Assembly: GCA_016648135.1 (NCBI GenBank)
Contig: JADDOH010011089.1
Location: 1 to 64,000, forward strand
From: Agrypnia vestita
Taxonomy: Eukaryota > Arthropoda > Insecta > Trichoptera > Phryganeidae
DNA: 64,000 bases
Reading direction: 5' to 3'
Part shown: in pieces, positions 53,001-54,811 of the stretch
How the letters are laid out: every line of letters starts with the position of its first letter
How positions within the stretch are numbered: position 1 is the stretch's first letter
Program-made: the position numbers and the translations under genes
The notes under the pieces: generated by a model
Database searches by the model: none
Told to the model about the DNA's origin: nothing
Seen by the model: only the letters and a program-made list of their open reading frames with translations

Positions 53001-54118
53001 GTTTATTGGTAATCAAGATGTCACAGCTCCCGAGCAAATACGAAATTGAACTGAATGACAGGGCGAGGGATTACCGCCGGGTGCGGGCGGGGCGGGTTTT
53101 AGTTCCAAATTCGCCGCACGCCAATTTGCGTTGGGCAAGCAATACCATGCTGATTTATTGGGTCGACACTGAACTCATCAGAAAACCAGGATGACAATGC
53201 ACTAGTTCATCCATCCCATATTCACCACAGCAAAACTGGTTGAATAATCCTACAAATTGCCGCCTCATCCCCCCTGTTCTCCAGATTTCGCCCCATTCGA
53301 TTTATTTTTGTTTCGAGACATGAAAAAATGGCTTAGCGGAAAACGGTTCATATCAAACGAGGGAGTCATCGCTGAAACAGAGGCCTATTTTTGATAAATC
53401 GTGTTTTATGGATTGCTGTACTGAAAGTTTTTATTGGGAAATAAATATAAAATAATAATTTAAATTAAAATGCATTTCCCTCCCTAGCTAGGATACAGCC
53501 CACGTAAGTTGTTGCTACATAATCTGTTGGAATATTTTATACTCCCCAAAGCATAAGTGAAAATTGTTTTTGGGGGGTAATATGTACACATATTGTTTAG
53601 ATAATACTGTAATATAAGATTAATTTGTAATTACCTTTCTAAAATGATATAAAATCTTTTTGTACTTTTTTAGGATGTGCATAGTATTCCCCATTTAATA
53701 AAAAATTACCAGGTAGAAATTAATTATTTAAAGCCAAATTTGTGCAATTGTCCTGACGAAGATACAGTACAGTACCGAAACCGGTAGATGTTTAAAAATG
53801 ATCAGTGTGGTTTAAACAATTGGGTAATTGAGTAAATAACTATTTGCTAATTTTTCTCAAATTAGCAAATAGTTATTTACTCAATTATCGTAGATTAGAA
53901 CATTTTCTATCGTACAATTTTTTTGACAAAAACTTTTCTTTCACTTAAAGGGTGACGGAGGAGGACCCCTGGTCTGTCAAGACGACGGCTTCTACGAGTT
54001 GGCTGGTCTGGTTTCCTGGGGCTTCGGCTGCGGGAGAGTCGACGTGCCCGGCGTGTACGTCAAGGTATCTTCCTTCATCGGCTGGATCAACCAAATCATC
54101 AGCGTGAACAATCTTTAG
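8005..54118 (+). CDS. mas: Masquerade-like clip-domain serine protease homologue (whole spliced gene)
   Basis: Eleven exons join in phase to 2196 nt (731 residues plus stop). Order: signal peptide (about residues 1-19), five clip-like six-Cys domains (45-77, 128-158, 218-247, 274-307, 340-373) joined by Thr/Pro linkers, a charged stretch, then a chymotrypsin-fold domain from R486/VVGG. His528 (TAAHC) and Asp580 (DNDIAL) are present, but the Ser position is Gly679 in GDGGGP, so it should lack protease activity. This domain set and the Ser-to-Gly change match Drosophila Masquerade, a secreted protein of muscle attachment and nerve guidance; relatives act as immune serine protease homologues. 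The first intron is 28.4 kb. Drosophila Masquerade is longer, mainly in its linkers. Confidence 0.96.
8300..10710. other. Intron 1 stretch without recognised features
   Basis: AT-rich DNA with GTAGGTAC-like words. No open frame or repeat boundary could be supported. A slightly GC-richer patch at 10480-10560 contains AATGCAAATAAGG, which is octamer-like and too weak to call. Confidence 0.5.
10712..10756 (+). ncRNA. Hammerhead-like motif, degraded
   Basis: The core reads CTGACGA (10719-10725), a short CGG/CCG stem II, then GAAA (10741-10744) followed by CGTGTTG. Core and order fit the hammerhead motifs of Penelope-like elements. The cleavage-site base is ambiguous because GTG would not cleave, and stem I pairs poorly. 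It is probably an inactive relic. Confidence 0.4.
11073..11536. mobile_element. Foldback MITE of the CAGGGT family, right end lost
   Basis: The left part begins after TA with CAAAGGGTGTAACTGAG. It then follows the same order as the complete copies: GCAACTATGACC, TTGGACTATCATTACAG, a palindromic centre and the inverted arm ending in TCATGGTTGCTTG. The terminal repeat on the right is replaced by an (AT)n run (11550-11570). Confidence 0.75.
11550..11570. repeat. (AT)n microsatellite
   Basis: About ten AT dinucleotides occur in uninterrupted register immediately after the truncated foldback copy. Confidence 0.85.
12098..12155. repeat. Short tandem duplication
   Basis: The word ATTATTAACAAAAC occurs twice and a shorter ATTATTAACAA once, with a period of about 25 bp. 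It has no coding meaning. Confidence 0.6.
12390..13011. mobile_element. hAT MITE (TAGTGATGCAA family), 5' end unclear
   Basis: The right terminus TTGCATCACTA (13001-13011) and the dense CGAATA/ATTCGTATTCG sub-terminal repeats match the complete element at 27292-27860. The left terminus is not recognisable, so no target duplication can be shown. Confidence 0.7.
13260..13470 (+). mobile_element. LINE C-terminal remnant
   Basis: Reading through frame changes gives KRLEAFEVV and later [17 protein letters not shown]. These correspond to the KRLEAFEMW and [18 protein letters not shown] blocks of the LINE family better preserved on the minus strand at 46221-46850. Confidence 0.55.
13500..14765. repeat. 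Tandem repeat rich in GAGCATGCTCA words
   Basis: Two copies of a unit start at TAGCGGTGAC (13747 and 14186), a period of 439 bp. They share TCGCGGACTGAGAAGATCGC, CTCATAAGCAAGCCTGTT and ACTGCGCATG-type blocks. Many palindromic GCATGC words occur, including a perfect 24-bp palindrome at 14413-14436 (half TAGTAATGAGCA). The second copy is interrupted by a LINE tail. Class unknown; there are no terminal repeats that I can define. Confidence 0.7.
14447..14655 (-). mobile_element. RTE-like LINE 3' end with (GAA)n tail
   Basis: On the minus strand the frame reads [19 protein letters not shown], then [20 protein letters not shown], the usual C-terminal end of RTE/jockey-type LINEs. It is followed by a (GAA)n tail that shows on the plus strand as TTCTTCTTC (14447-14466). 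It is 5'-truncated and inserted into the second tandem unit. Confidence 0.8.
14766..16091. other. Intron 1 stretch without recognised features
   Basis: The frames at 14736-14990 (minus) and 14854-15235 (plus) show no family. A GC-richer patch at 15660-15870 holds the word GGGATTGCATTCCCTAG, similar to the hAT terminus seen at 49647-50293, so a hAT fragment is possible. Confidence 0.4.
16092..16374 (+). repeat. Dispersed repeat A, left part (interrupted copy)
   Basis: Sequence from GGCGTGCGAGGGAGGGCGTC to TTCAGTGTATGTTGG matches 52704-53020 closely. The copy resumes at 16831 after a LINE insertion. Class unknown; no terminal repeats seen. Confidence 0.8.
16375..16830 (+). mobile_element. LINE 3' fragment nested in repeat A, with target duplication
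   Basis: The insertion 16382-16823 is bounded by a perfect 7-bp duplication AAATCAA (16375-16381 and 16824-16830). It encodes the end of a LINE ORF2 (LFKITHNLV...[10 protein letters not shown]...[11 protein letters not shown]), then a 3' UTR ending in an A-rich tail. Two other copies of the same 3' end lie at 19895-20101 (plus) and 61217-61880 (minus). The uninterrupted repeat at 52704-53147 shows the empty site. Confidence 0.9.
16831..16945 (+). repeat. Dispersed repeat A, right part
   Basis: Continues the repeat from GATGGCACAGCTC to TTGGGCAAGCAATA, parallel to GATGTCACAGCTC...TTGGGCAAGCAATA at 53016-53147. Both copies carry an ATG followed by [10 protein letters not shown]; one has an early stop, so coding is doubtful. 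Confidence 0.75.
17008..17152. mobile_element. PIF/Harbinger-type MITE, copy 1
   Basis: The terminal repeats are GGGCCGGTTGTTTCAAG and its complement ...CTTGAAACAACCGGGCC, flanked by the 3-bp duplication TTA (17005-17007 and 17153-17155). Length 145 bp. No coding capacity. Confidence 0.92.
17180..17323. mobile_element. PIF/Harbinger-type MITE, copy 2
   Basis: Terminal repeats GGCCCGGTTGTTTCAA / CTTGAAACAACCGGGCC are flanked by TAA (17177-17179 and 17324-17326). The element lies 27 bp from copy 1 in the same orientation and is nearly identical to it in the right half. Confidence 0.92.
17515..18017. mobile_element. Foldback MITE (CAGGGT family), complete
   Basis: It starts CAGGGTTATTTGGAAAACAT and ends with the complement, flanked by TA (17513-17514 and 18018-18019). 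Both arms extend about 240 bp towards a palindromic centre with TTCCAATTGGAA, so the whole element is one large inverted repeat. TA duplications point to the Tc1/mariner group as the source of mobility. Confidence 0.9.
18025..18212. repeat. Dispersed repeat Y, partial
   Basis: The text from CAACTTCCGAAAATTTG to CATCTATAATATAT is the inverse of 28930-29145. It shares TTCTATCATGGG, CTACTTTCCCATAA and TTTCGTCTCT(A/G)(C/T)GAG. Confidence 0.75.
18673..19084 (+). repeat. Minisatellite inside the Helitron, about 128-bp unit
   Basis: Three full units and one partial unit start near 18673, 18791, 18918 and 19049. Each shows ACCGTTCGACCGATCGGAC, then CTTTAGG(A/G)CTCGGC(A/G), then CCCCTATTATTT or close variants. 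Variable tandem repeats inside Helitrons are common in insects. Confidence 0.85.
19118..19412. mobile_element. Foldback element of repeat family Y, nested in the Helitron
   Basis: The arms at about 19127-19205 and 19241-19320 are near-perfect complements (for example GTAGGTATAGAAGTCTTTTG and its complement). The piece to 19412 matches one half of the palindrome at 29429-29611. The Helitron 3' end resumes after it. Confidence 0.8.
19895..20101 (+). mobile_element. LINE 3' UTR fragment
   Basis: The segment repeats the 3' UTR of the LINE at 16382-16823 (TCTTCCCTTCTACTCCCGTC, TTGTAATTGGCATAATTG) and ends in (AATA)n. It keeps only the last 200 bp. Confidence 0.85.
20204..20384 (-). mobile_element. 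Half foldback MITE (CAGGGT family)
   Basis: Only the right arm is present. It ends AAATAACCCTG with TA next to it, the same end as 17515-18017. Confidence 0.8.
20698..20729. repeat. 13-bp perfect inverted repeat
   Basis: GGTTCATGTGTCA and its complement are separated by six bases. They sit among near-copies of GTCGTAAGGTTGA, so this is probably a small foldback remnant. Confidence 0.7.
21027..21198. repeat. Imperfect tandem repeat
   Basis: The block AAGTGAAATAAACAAAGTATG occurs three times (near 21045, 21125 and 21172) with CAAGAGAA or CAAGAAAA before it. Open frames on the minus strand here are only the tandem read out. Confidence 0.85.
21300..21990. other. Intron 1 stretch with local short repeats
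   Basis: Repeated words of the type CACTAGCGTGT(G/A)TTGTCA occur at 21590-21700. The 60-70-residue frames on both strands at 21341-21563 have no recognised domain. Confidence 0.4.
21993..22165 (+). repeat. Dispersed repeat Z, forward copy
   Basis: GATCGATTTTTAACCCTTTT, CAGCTGAAACTTTGCA-like wording and ATTATAGTATAATTTTG reappear inverted at 28285-28455. Family unknown. Confidence 0.7.
22833..22873. repeat. Short inverted repeat
   Basis: ATGCCTGTCTC and GAGACAGGCAT are separated by about 19 bases. The rest of 22166-23200 shows nothing that I recognise. Confidence 0.6.
23210..24317 (+). mobile_element. mariner element (cecropia-type), complete ends, internally deleted
   Basis: Terminal repeats TTAGGTCCTTACATATGAAA and the complement lie at both ends, flanked by TA (23208-23209 and 24318-24319). 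Length 1108 bp. Compared with the copy at 1-586 it has lost a central block and has several small indels, so it cannot make transposase. Confidence 0.95.
23398..24244 (+). pseudogene. mariner transposase, broken
   Basis: The start [14 protein letters not shown] leads into two helix-turn-helix regions ([27 protein letters not shown]) and the WVPHELSE linker. At ANQQTR the frame jumps to [13 protein letters not shown], which removes roughly 58 residues including the first catalytic Asp. Then a one-base insertion (GGTGGTCG) and two deletions shift the frame. The C-terminal part reopens at 24008. Residues after the break match the copy at the left edge closely. Confidence 0.92.
24350..24806. mobile_element. 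Foldback element
   Basis: The arms pair over about 200 bp: TAATGCCGCCAATTTTGACG (left, twice) with CGTCAAAATTGGCGGCGTTA (right). TTGAATTCATTTATTTCAAA also pairs across the centre. It begins only a few tens of bases after the mariner. Target duplication not defined. Confidence 0.75.
24830..25700. other. AT-rich intron sequence, nothing recognised
   Basis: Very AT-rich DNA with many ATAATAATT and TTTATTTTA runs. No repeat boundary or gene was supported. Confidence 0.5.
25714..25915 (-). pseudogene. THAP-type zinc-finger exon 2 (minus strand)
   Basis: After an acceptor TTTGTAG the frame reads (R)[17 protein letters not shown], then [14 protein letters not shown] and a final AVPTNY. These are the FP, W, C-x-x-H and AVP signature positions of a THAP domain, a DNA-binding zinc finger of host genes and P-element-like transposases. 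A donor AGA/GTAAGT closes it. Its partner exon is at 26379-26444. No DDE or other downstream domain was found, so it could be a decayed P-like or THAP gene. Confidence 0.6.
26379..26444 (-). pseudogene. THAP-type exon 1 with frameshift
   Basis: An ATG gives [13 protein letters not shown]. The frame that joins exon 2 correctly through CAG/GT reads [17 protein letters not shown], as in real THAP proteins. The two readings differ by one frame, so a 1- or 2-base indel lies between the start and the zinc ligands. Hence it is either a pseudogene or an error in the sequence. Confidence 0.45.
26524..26561. repeat. 17-bp inverted repeat (hairpin)
   Basis: GTTCTCTGCCCGAGTTT pairs with AAACTCGGGCAAAGAGAAC with one mismatch or bulge and a two-base loop. 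Confidence 0.75.
27292..27860. mobile_element. hAT MITE (TAGTGATGCAA family), complete
   Basis: It begins TAGTGATGCAA and ends TTGCATCACTA, flanked by the perfect 8-bp duplication ATAAAAAT (27284-27291 and 27861-27868). CGAATA-rich sub-terminal repeats and an AATTATTCGTATTCGTATTC block are shared with 12390-13011. Confidence 0.93.
27870..28230. promoter_or_regulatory. GC-rich non-repeat island, candidate regulatory DNA
   Basis: This is one of the few GC-rich, non-coding, non-repeat patches in intron 1. It carries CACGTG-containing and TAATTAC homeodomain-like words (28190-28250). No conservation can be tested here. Confidence 0.3.
28285..28455 (-). repeat. Dispersed repeat Z, inverted copy
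   Basis: Complement of 21993-22165; it contains ATCACGGGAAAAGGGTTAAA and TCGATCCAAAGT. Confidence 0.7.
28670..28800 (-). mobile_element. Possible Penelope-like element C-terminal scrap with (GAA)n
   Basis: The minus strand reads [20 protein letters not shown], the same wording as [20 protein letters not shown] at 38690-38760. It resembles the end of the GIY-YIG-type endonuclease region of Penelope-like elements. An adjoining GAAGAAGAA run sits at 28677-28694. Very short and tentative. Confidence 0.35.
28930..29150. repeat. Dispersed repeat Y, inverted half
   Basis: Matches 19118-19215 at its left end and the complement of 18025-18105 at its right end. It therefore joins two parts of the family that are separate elsewhere. 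Confidence 0.75.
29429..29611. mobile_element. Near-perfect palindrome of repeat family Y
   Basis: The arms GAATATTTTGAGTTTGTTCA... and the complement run about 85 bp each towards a short centre (TATAGAGTGAGATTTCCATA). One arm is also found alone at 19323-19412. Confidence 0.85.
29912..29936. repeat. (ATTC)n microsatellite
   Basis: Six ATTC units in register. Confidence 0.85.
30032..30756 (+). mobile_element. hAT element with transposase remnant
   Basis: It begins CAGTATTTCCCAAACT and ends AACTTTGGGAACCACTG, flanked by the perfect 8-bp duplication CTCTAGGG (30024-30031 and 30757-30764). Inside is a decayed hAT C-terminal frame: [20 protein letters not shown] followed by [15 protein letters not shown]. 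This is the dimerisation region typical of ZBED5-like hAT transposases. Earlier parts are lost and stops are present. Confidence 0.93.
30770..32640. other. Intron 1 stretch without recognised features
   Basis: The minus frames 31217-31549 and 31489-31989 have no domain and odd composition. A loose palindrome with TTCCTAAAGGAA occurs at 32320-32390. A GC-richer patch at 32050-32270 is not identified. Confidence 0.45.
32640..33060 (-). mobile_element. LINE ORF2 C-terminal remnant
   Basis: On the minus strand, with stops, the frame shows [12 protein letters not shown], then NRSHPL, then [20 protein letters not shown], the end region of CR1/Kiri-like LINEs. Confidence 0.6.
33051..33311 (-). CDS. 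Unidentified GC-rich coding-like frame
   Basis: The 86-residue frame contains [20 protein letters not shown] and [17 protein letters not shown]. It has balanced composition and GC-rich third positions, unlike the AT-rich intron around it. No start context or splice sites are convincing and I recognise no family. It may be part of an unknown mobile element, or chance in a GC-rich patch. Confidence 0.25.
   Translation of the reverse strand: MHSNCGRSSIGEMIFTLVGRPLEKVSVDIHATISAAEDPSRVQRAVQRAAIGIMSRATKNRPTELIPLSGPKVQGGEGLISPSYSH
33480..33710 (+). mobile_element. LINE C-terminal remnant
   Basis: The frame reads [19 protein letters not shown], then [10 protein letters not shown] and later [11 protein letters not shown], the GRPxxRW block typical of the end of jockey/R1-type LINEs. 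Stops are present. Confidence 0.6.
33730..35860. other. Intron 1 stretch without recognised features
   Basis: AT-rich with many GTAGGTACCTAC-type words. A GC-richer patch at 34620-34780 has AATTACGCGGCATTACCGCG and CGCGCGCGTG. It is not a gene. Confidence 0.45.
35860..36335. promoter_or_regulatory. mas: GC-rich non-repeat island 180 bp upstream of exon 2
   Basis: Open frames on both strands without a domain suggest GC content, not coding. It contains clustered CCCATAAAA and GGCCATTA(A/G)(G)-type words and a CTCATTAGCCGGCCATTAG stretch, which resemble homeodomain binding sites. Enhancer function is inferred only. Confidence 0.3.
36518..36667 (+). CDS. mas: mas exon 2: clip-like domain 1
   Basis: Acceptor TTGTCGCAG, donor CAAG/GTAAGC. 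The frame continues exon 1 as [14 protein letters not shown] and gives the first six-Cys clip-like domain, CPGMC ... LICYD ... [10 protein letters not shown] (residues 45-77). It enters and leaves in phase 1. Confidence 0.95.
36780..36954 (-). mobile_element. Inverted-repeat element holding a hammerhead-like motif
   Basis: The arms GGTTAAAGTTTTCTGGGATA... (36780-36802) and the complement (36932-36954, two mismatches) enclose a motif on the minus strand. It reads CAGATGA, a six-base-pair stem GGACCC/GGGTCC (36839-36844 with 36852-36857), then GAAATGCTGG. The first core base pair is changed (CAG for CTG), so cleavage is doubtful. Confidence 0.5.
36960..38560. other. mas intron 2, AT-rich part
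   Basis: No feature recognised. Frames at 37774-38067 and 38409-38600 lack any domain. The intron continues to 40369. Confidence 0.5.
38560..38797 (-). mobile_element. Possible Penelope-like C-terminal remnant
   Basis: The minus strand reads [20 protein letters not shown], then [20 protein letters not shown]. The order SxFAxH...H...EILH...LD(T/N)(L/F) is usual at the C-terminal end of Penelope-like GIY-YIG endonucleases. Tentative; a second short match is at 28670-28800. The Tigger element inserted right beside it. Confidence 0.4.
38800..39931 (-). mobile_element. Tigger/pogo-type DNA transposon, decayed
   Basis: Terminal repeats CAGGCGGACCTCAACTTTCG and the complement end in GAGGTCCGCCTG, flanked by TA (38798-38799 and 39932-39933). 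Length 1132 bp. The transposase frame is on the minus strand, listed separately. Confidence 0.9.
39100..39745 (-). pseudogene. Tigger/jerky-family transposase remnant
   Basis: The minus strand reads [19 protein letters not shown], the second catalytic Asp of the CENP-B/jerky DDE group. Then follows NVVFLLPNN and [14 protein letters not shown] with a stop. The family has IQPMDQ, so the third catalytic Asp has become Asn. Later it shows [20 protein letters not shown], then more stops. The N-terminal DNA-binding half is missing. Confidence 0.85.
40370..40501 (+). CDS. mas: mas exon 3: Thr/Pro linker
   Basis: Acceptor TGTTCCAG, donor AGTG/GTAATG, phase 1 in and out. It encodes [20 protein letters not shown] and then a Lys/Asn-rich end. 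This is a flexible, probably O-glycosylated linker between clip domains 1 and 2. As a 132-nt phase-symmetrical exon it could be skipped without shifting the frame. Confidence 0.93.
40882..41262. mobile_element. Foldback element with TTAGG array in its centre
   Basis: GGTTAAATTGGCCAGGTAAT in the left arm pairs with ATTACCTGGCTAATTTAAC in the right arm. GCCGGCATCCAATT pairs with ATTGGATGCCGGC. Between them is a (TAACC)n stretch at 41064-41083. Confidence 0.75.
41064..41083 (-). repeat. Interstitial (TTAGG)n array, minus strand
   Basis: Four units of CCTAA in register, inside the loop of the foldback element. Confidence 0.85.
41611..42175 (-). mobile_element. Probable solo LTR (minus orientation)
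   Basis: Read on the minus strand it begins TGTTACGCATGC and ends CGTCCCGTGACA. It has a TATA-like CTATATAAGGAGTCG and, downstream, an AATAAAGG poly(A) signal, the promoter-R layout of a retroviral-type LTR. No target duplication is evident (AATAT versus GTCTG), so recombination between copies or wrong ends are possible. No gag or pol nearby. Confidence 0.55.
42300..42517 (+). CDS. mas: mas exon 4: clip-like domain 2
   Basis: Acceptor CCATTTCAG, donor GTAGTG/GTAAGA. It encodes [20 protein letters not shown] then [12 protein letters not shown] (clip 2, residues 128-158) and a linker rich in Ala/Thr/Pro. It enters in phase 1 and leaves in phase 0. Confidence 0.96.
42518..43127. other. mas intron 4, left part
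   Basis: AT-rich. A very decayed LINE scrap on the minus strand (LEVFKMW-like, near 42830-42930) is the only thing seen. Confidence 0.35.
43128..43352 (+). mobile_element. Possible short solo LTR
   Basis: It begins TGTTAGGGCAACACC and ends ATATCTGCAACA. A CTATATATACTCGAG box and AATAAAGGC sit at the expected spacing. No target duplication was found, so this is tentative. Confidence 0.35.
43573..43785 (+). CDS. mas: mas exon 5: clip-like domain 3
   Basis: The acceptor is a NAGNAG tandem (CGCAGCAG), so the protein may begin QLTTP or LTTP here without a frame change. It encodes a Pro-rich linker, then [16 protein letters not shown] and CPGDSSCC (clip 3, residues 218-247), then [13 protein letters not shown]. 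Donor CCCCT/GTAAGT. Phase 0 in and out, 213 nt. Confidence 0.96.
43786..44322. other. mas intron 5, left part
   Basis: Nothing certain. The Pro/Thr-containing frame near 44153-44229 was considered as an exon and rejected. Confidence 0.4.
44328..44378 (-). ncRNA. Hammerhead ribozyme motif, canonical core
   Basis: On the minus strand: CTC (stem I), CTGATGA (44368-44362), a stem II with TTGAAT/ATTCAA, GAAA (44342-44339), then CGTC with zero-loop stem III AC/GT. The expected cut follows C at 44335, and GAG pairs back to CTC. All invariant core bases (CUGAUGA, GAAA, UH) are present. Very short stem III is known from Penelope-like and retrozyme hammerheads, which work best as dimers. Activity is inferred from the pattern only. 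Confidence 0.65.
44838..44882 (-). ncRNA. Hammerhead-like motif, degraded
   Basis: On the minus strand: CTTGATGATGGACCC, a loop, GGGATCC, then GAAACATC. Stem II is strong, but the core has C-T-T for C-T. ACATC looks like a CpG-decayed form of ACGTC. Confidence 0.45.
45015..45273 (+). CDS. mas: mas exon 6: clip-like domain 4 and start of domain 5
   Basis: Acceptor GATGTAATAG (weak pyrimidine tract), donor TTCA/GTAAGT. It encodes [15 protein letters not shown] ... NCKRGSVCC (clip 4, residues 274-307), a Pro/Thr linker, and [15 protein letters not shown], the first half of clip 5. Leaves in phase 1. Confidence 0.95.
45422..45619 (+). CDS. mas: mas exon 7: second half of clip-like domain 5
   Basis: Acceptor ATTTCCAG, donor GCTT/GTAAGA. 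The join gives [19 protein letters not shown], completing clip 5 (residues 340-373) across an exon junction, then a Thr-rich linker. Phase 1 in and out, 198 nt. Confidence 0.95.
46221..46850 (-). mobile_element. LINE ORF2 3' part, interrupted by a SINE
   Basis: The minus strand from 46850 reads [33 protein letters not shown] and [11 protein letters not shown] (with damage), the distal reverse-transcriptase region. After the SINE insertion it resumes as [40 protein letters not shown] and [14 protein letters not shown]. This order is standard for this LINE family. Non-functional. Confidence 0.8.
46500..46655 (-). mobile_element. tRNA-derived SINE
   Basis: On the minus strand the head reads GTAGCTTGTTGGTCTTGTGG (46651-46632) then GTTAGGACTCTCGCC (A-box and D-arm). 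After CATGATCCAAAGG comes GCAGGTTCGAATCTC (B-box). The ends do not pair as an acceptor stem, so it is not a tRNA gene. It lies inside the LINE, hence is younger. Tail boundary approximate. Confidence 0.75.
47149..47482 (+). CDS. mas: mas exon 8: charged spacer and start of the protease-like domain
   Basis: Acceptor GTATTTTTTAG, donor ACAAA/GTATGA. It encodes a charged stretch ([20 protein letters not shown]), then R486/[19 protein letters not shown] and [12 protein letters not shown] with the His528 position. The R/VVGG site is the usual activation cleavage point. Enters in phase 1, leaves in phase 2. Confidence 0.97.
47483..48544. other. mas: mas intron 8
   Basis: Contains the foldback MITE at 47920-48449; the rest (47483-47919) shows only a local duplication of AAATTTCTGCCACAAAAAAA. 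Confidence 0.7.
47920..48449. mobile_element. Foldback MITE (CAGGGT family), complete
   Basis: It starts CAGGGTGTATCAGAGCTAGC and ends GCTAGCTCTGGTACATCCTG, flanked by TA (47918-47919 and 48450-48451). Long arms fold over the whole 530 bp. It lies about 95 bp upstream of exon 9. Confidence 0.92.
48545..48822 (+). CDS. mas: mas exon 9: protease-like domain with the Asp position
   Basis: Acceptor TTTTCCAG, donor GAAG/GTTGGG. The join gives [20 protein letters not shown]. It holds [18 protein letters not shown] with Asp580, then [18 protein letters not shown] and [10 protein letters not shown]. Enters in phase 2, leaves in phase 1. The GTTGGG donor is weak, as in exon 1, and is consistent with regulated use of the next exon. 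Confidence 0.97.
48961..49032 (+). CDS. mas: Candidate 72-nt cassette exon of mas
   Basis: Acceptor TCCCACACAG with a pyrimidine-rich run, possible donor GGAAA/GTATGT. Exactly 24 codons in the right phase read [20 protein letters not shown] then RGKE between GYGYMGE(G) and (A/T)GPIPLRV. It would lengthen the autolysis loop after the GYG motif. Without the donor the frame would stop at 49040 and truncate the protein. Not part of the Masquerade sequence I know, so optional or non-functional use is both possible. Confidence 0.45.
49041..49646. other. mas intron between exons 9 and 11, left part
   Basis: AT-rich, nothing recognised. Confidence 0.5.
49647..50293 (-). mobile_element. hAT element with C-terminal dimerisation remnant
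   Basis: It begins TAGGGAATGCAAATCGG and ends CTGGATTGCATTCCCTA, flanked by the perfect 8-bp duplication GTTGTCTG (49639-49646 and 50294-50301). On the minus strand (about 50140-50000) the frame reads [20 protein letters not shown] then [20 protein letters not shown]. This is the SERxFSxAG...RxRL...LLFL signature of the hAT C-terminal dimerisation domain. Confidence 0.95.
50302..51098. other. Intron sequence, nothing recognised
   Basis: TGTGTT-rich start, then AT-rich. No frame with a domain. Confidence 0.5.
51107..51972 (-). mobile_element. hAT element with internal transposase fragment
   Basis: It begins TAGGGATGCATCGATAC and ends GTATCGGATGCATTCCTA, flanked by GTATTAAT / GTAATAAT (7 of 8 bases equal). 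A minus-strand frame (51699-51463) reads [20 protein letters not shown] then [14 protein letters not shown]. This fits the acidic linker before the hAT dimerisation domain. Transposase otherwise lost. Confidence 0.85.
52069..52223 (+). CDS. mas: mas exon 11: protease-like domain, C-terminal part
   Basis: Acceptor ATCCTTACAG, donor CCAG/GTAAAT. Joined to exon 9 it reads [20 protein letters not shown] then [20 protein letters not shown] and [13 protein letters not shown], nearly the wording of Drosophila Masquerade. Enters in phase 1 and leaves in phase 0 just before the GDGGGP exon. Confidence 0.97.
52330..53465 (+). mobile_element. mariner-like relic split by repeat A
   Basis: Left part: [16 protein letters not shown] text, then [20 protein letters not shown] and AGEPAPKTK. 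The usual first catalytic Asp ([13 protein letters not shown]) is Gly here. A 450-bp repeat sits in the middle. The right part resumes with DNALVHPS, then [20 protein letters not shown] and KKWLSGKRF. It differs from the cecropia-type copies and resembles the mellifera-like mariners. Dead; TIRs not found. Confidence 0.75.
52704..53147 (+). repeat. Dispersed repeat A, uninterrupted copy
   Basis: Matches 16092-16374 plus 16831-16945 without the LINE. It contains ATGTCACAGCTCCCGAGC and a frame [19 protein letters not shown]. Unknown class, inserted in the mariner relic. Confidence 0.8.
53745..53793 (+). ncRNA. Hammerhead-like motif
   Basis: TGTC, CTGACGA (53753-53759), an internal segment, GAAA (53777-53780), then CCGGTA with a zero-loop stem III ACC/GGT and A before the cut. 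The GATG that follows can pair with TGTC through wobbles. Stem II is damaged compared with the copy at 55761. Confidence 0.5.
53825..53887. repeat. 29-bp perfect hairpin
   Basis: TAATTGAGTAAATAACTATT... (53825-53853) and its exact complement (53859-53887) are separated by TTCTC. It lies 32 bp after the hammerhead-like motif and 63 bp before exon 12. Confidence 0.9.
53951..54118 (+). CDS. mas: mas exon 12: GDGGGP motif and C-terminus
   Basis: Acceptor TTTCACTTAAAG. It encodes [20 protein letters not shown] then [20 protein letters not shown] and a final [12 protein letters not shown], stop TAG. Gly679 stands where active proteases have the catalytic Ser (GDSGGP). The rest of the substrate-pocket wording (SWGFGC) is intact. 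Confidence 0.98.
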   Translation, partial: GDGGGPLVCQDDGFYELAGLVSWGFGCGRVDVPGVYVKVSSFIGWINQIISVNNL

Positions 54119-54321
54119 TCTCGGCGACGACATCATCGTGGAGATATAAATTGCAATTGAGTGTTTCTAATAACTGTGACTGCGTTCACAATCATTTTTG
54201 TCAATGCACGCTGATGGCGAAGAAGTGTAATCTTATGAATTTGGGTTACATTCTGTTTAAGGATTTTTTGACAATTTGTGATTTTTGAACCTTAAACAGC
54301 GTGGGCGTAGATTAAAATAAA
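54119..54321 (+). terminator. mas: mas 3' UTR and poly(A) signal
   Basis: An AATAAA lies at 54316-54321, about 200 nt after the stop. This gives a short 3' UTR; cleavage would follow within a few tens of bases. Later signals are possible. Confidence 0.6.
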
Positions 54322-54523
54322 TACACAAAACAAACATTTTGCGTGACTCAGAAACATGCATCACACCATCCCTGAATAGAATTTTTTCTGGTTCTTTCCA
54401 CCCCTTATATACAAATCTTTTTTTTGATCTTTTCAATTATAAATTCAATTGGTGTTCTTTTGTTTTACGGCCCCTATGTATGCTATTGAATCTTTTTTTT
54501 ACTGTCTTAAATCATCCATTATA

Positions 54524-54621
54524 CTCTATATTTTCGGACAATGTTAAAAAATTTAATTTTTGTTTAAAACAAAGAATATATAAAAGAATTTTATTTTTAA
54601 CATTGTCTGAAAATACAGAGT
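54524..54621. repeat. 27-bp inverted repeat
   Basis: CTCTATATTTTCGGACAATG... (54524-54550) pairs with TTTTTAACATTGTCTGAAAA... (54595-54621) with a few mismatches. Confidence 0.75.
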
Positions 54622-54811
54622 AAATTGTAGACCGTCAATATCTTCCAATAACAAAAAATACCTGTGCAACGTTCTTATATATTACATCCCCACCCGTAGA
54701 CCACCTATAAAATGTTACAAATCTTTTAATGTGACTTATTTTACTCGGGAAGCCTCCAAAAATGCATATTTGTTAAAACAGACATTGTATCAAAACCAAT
54801 CACCAATATAA

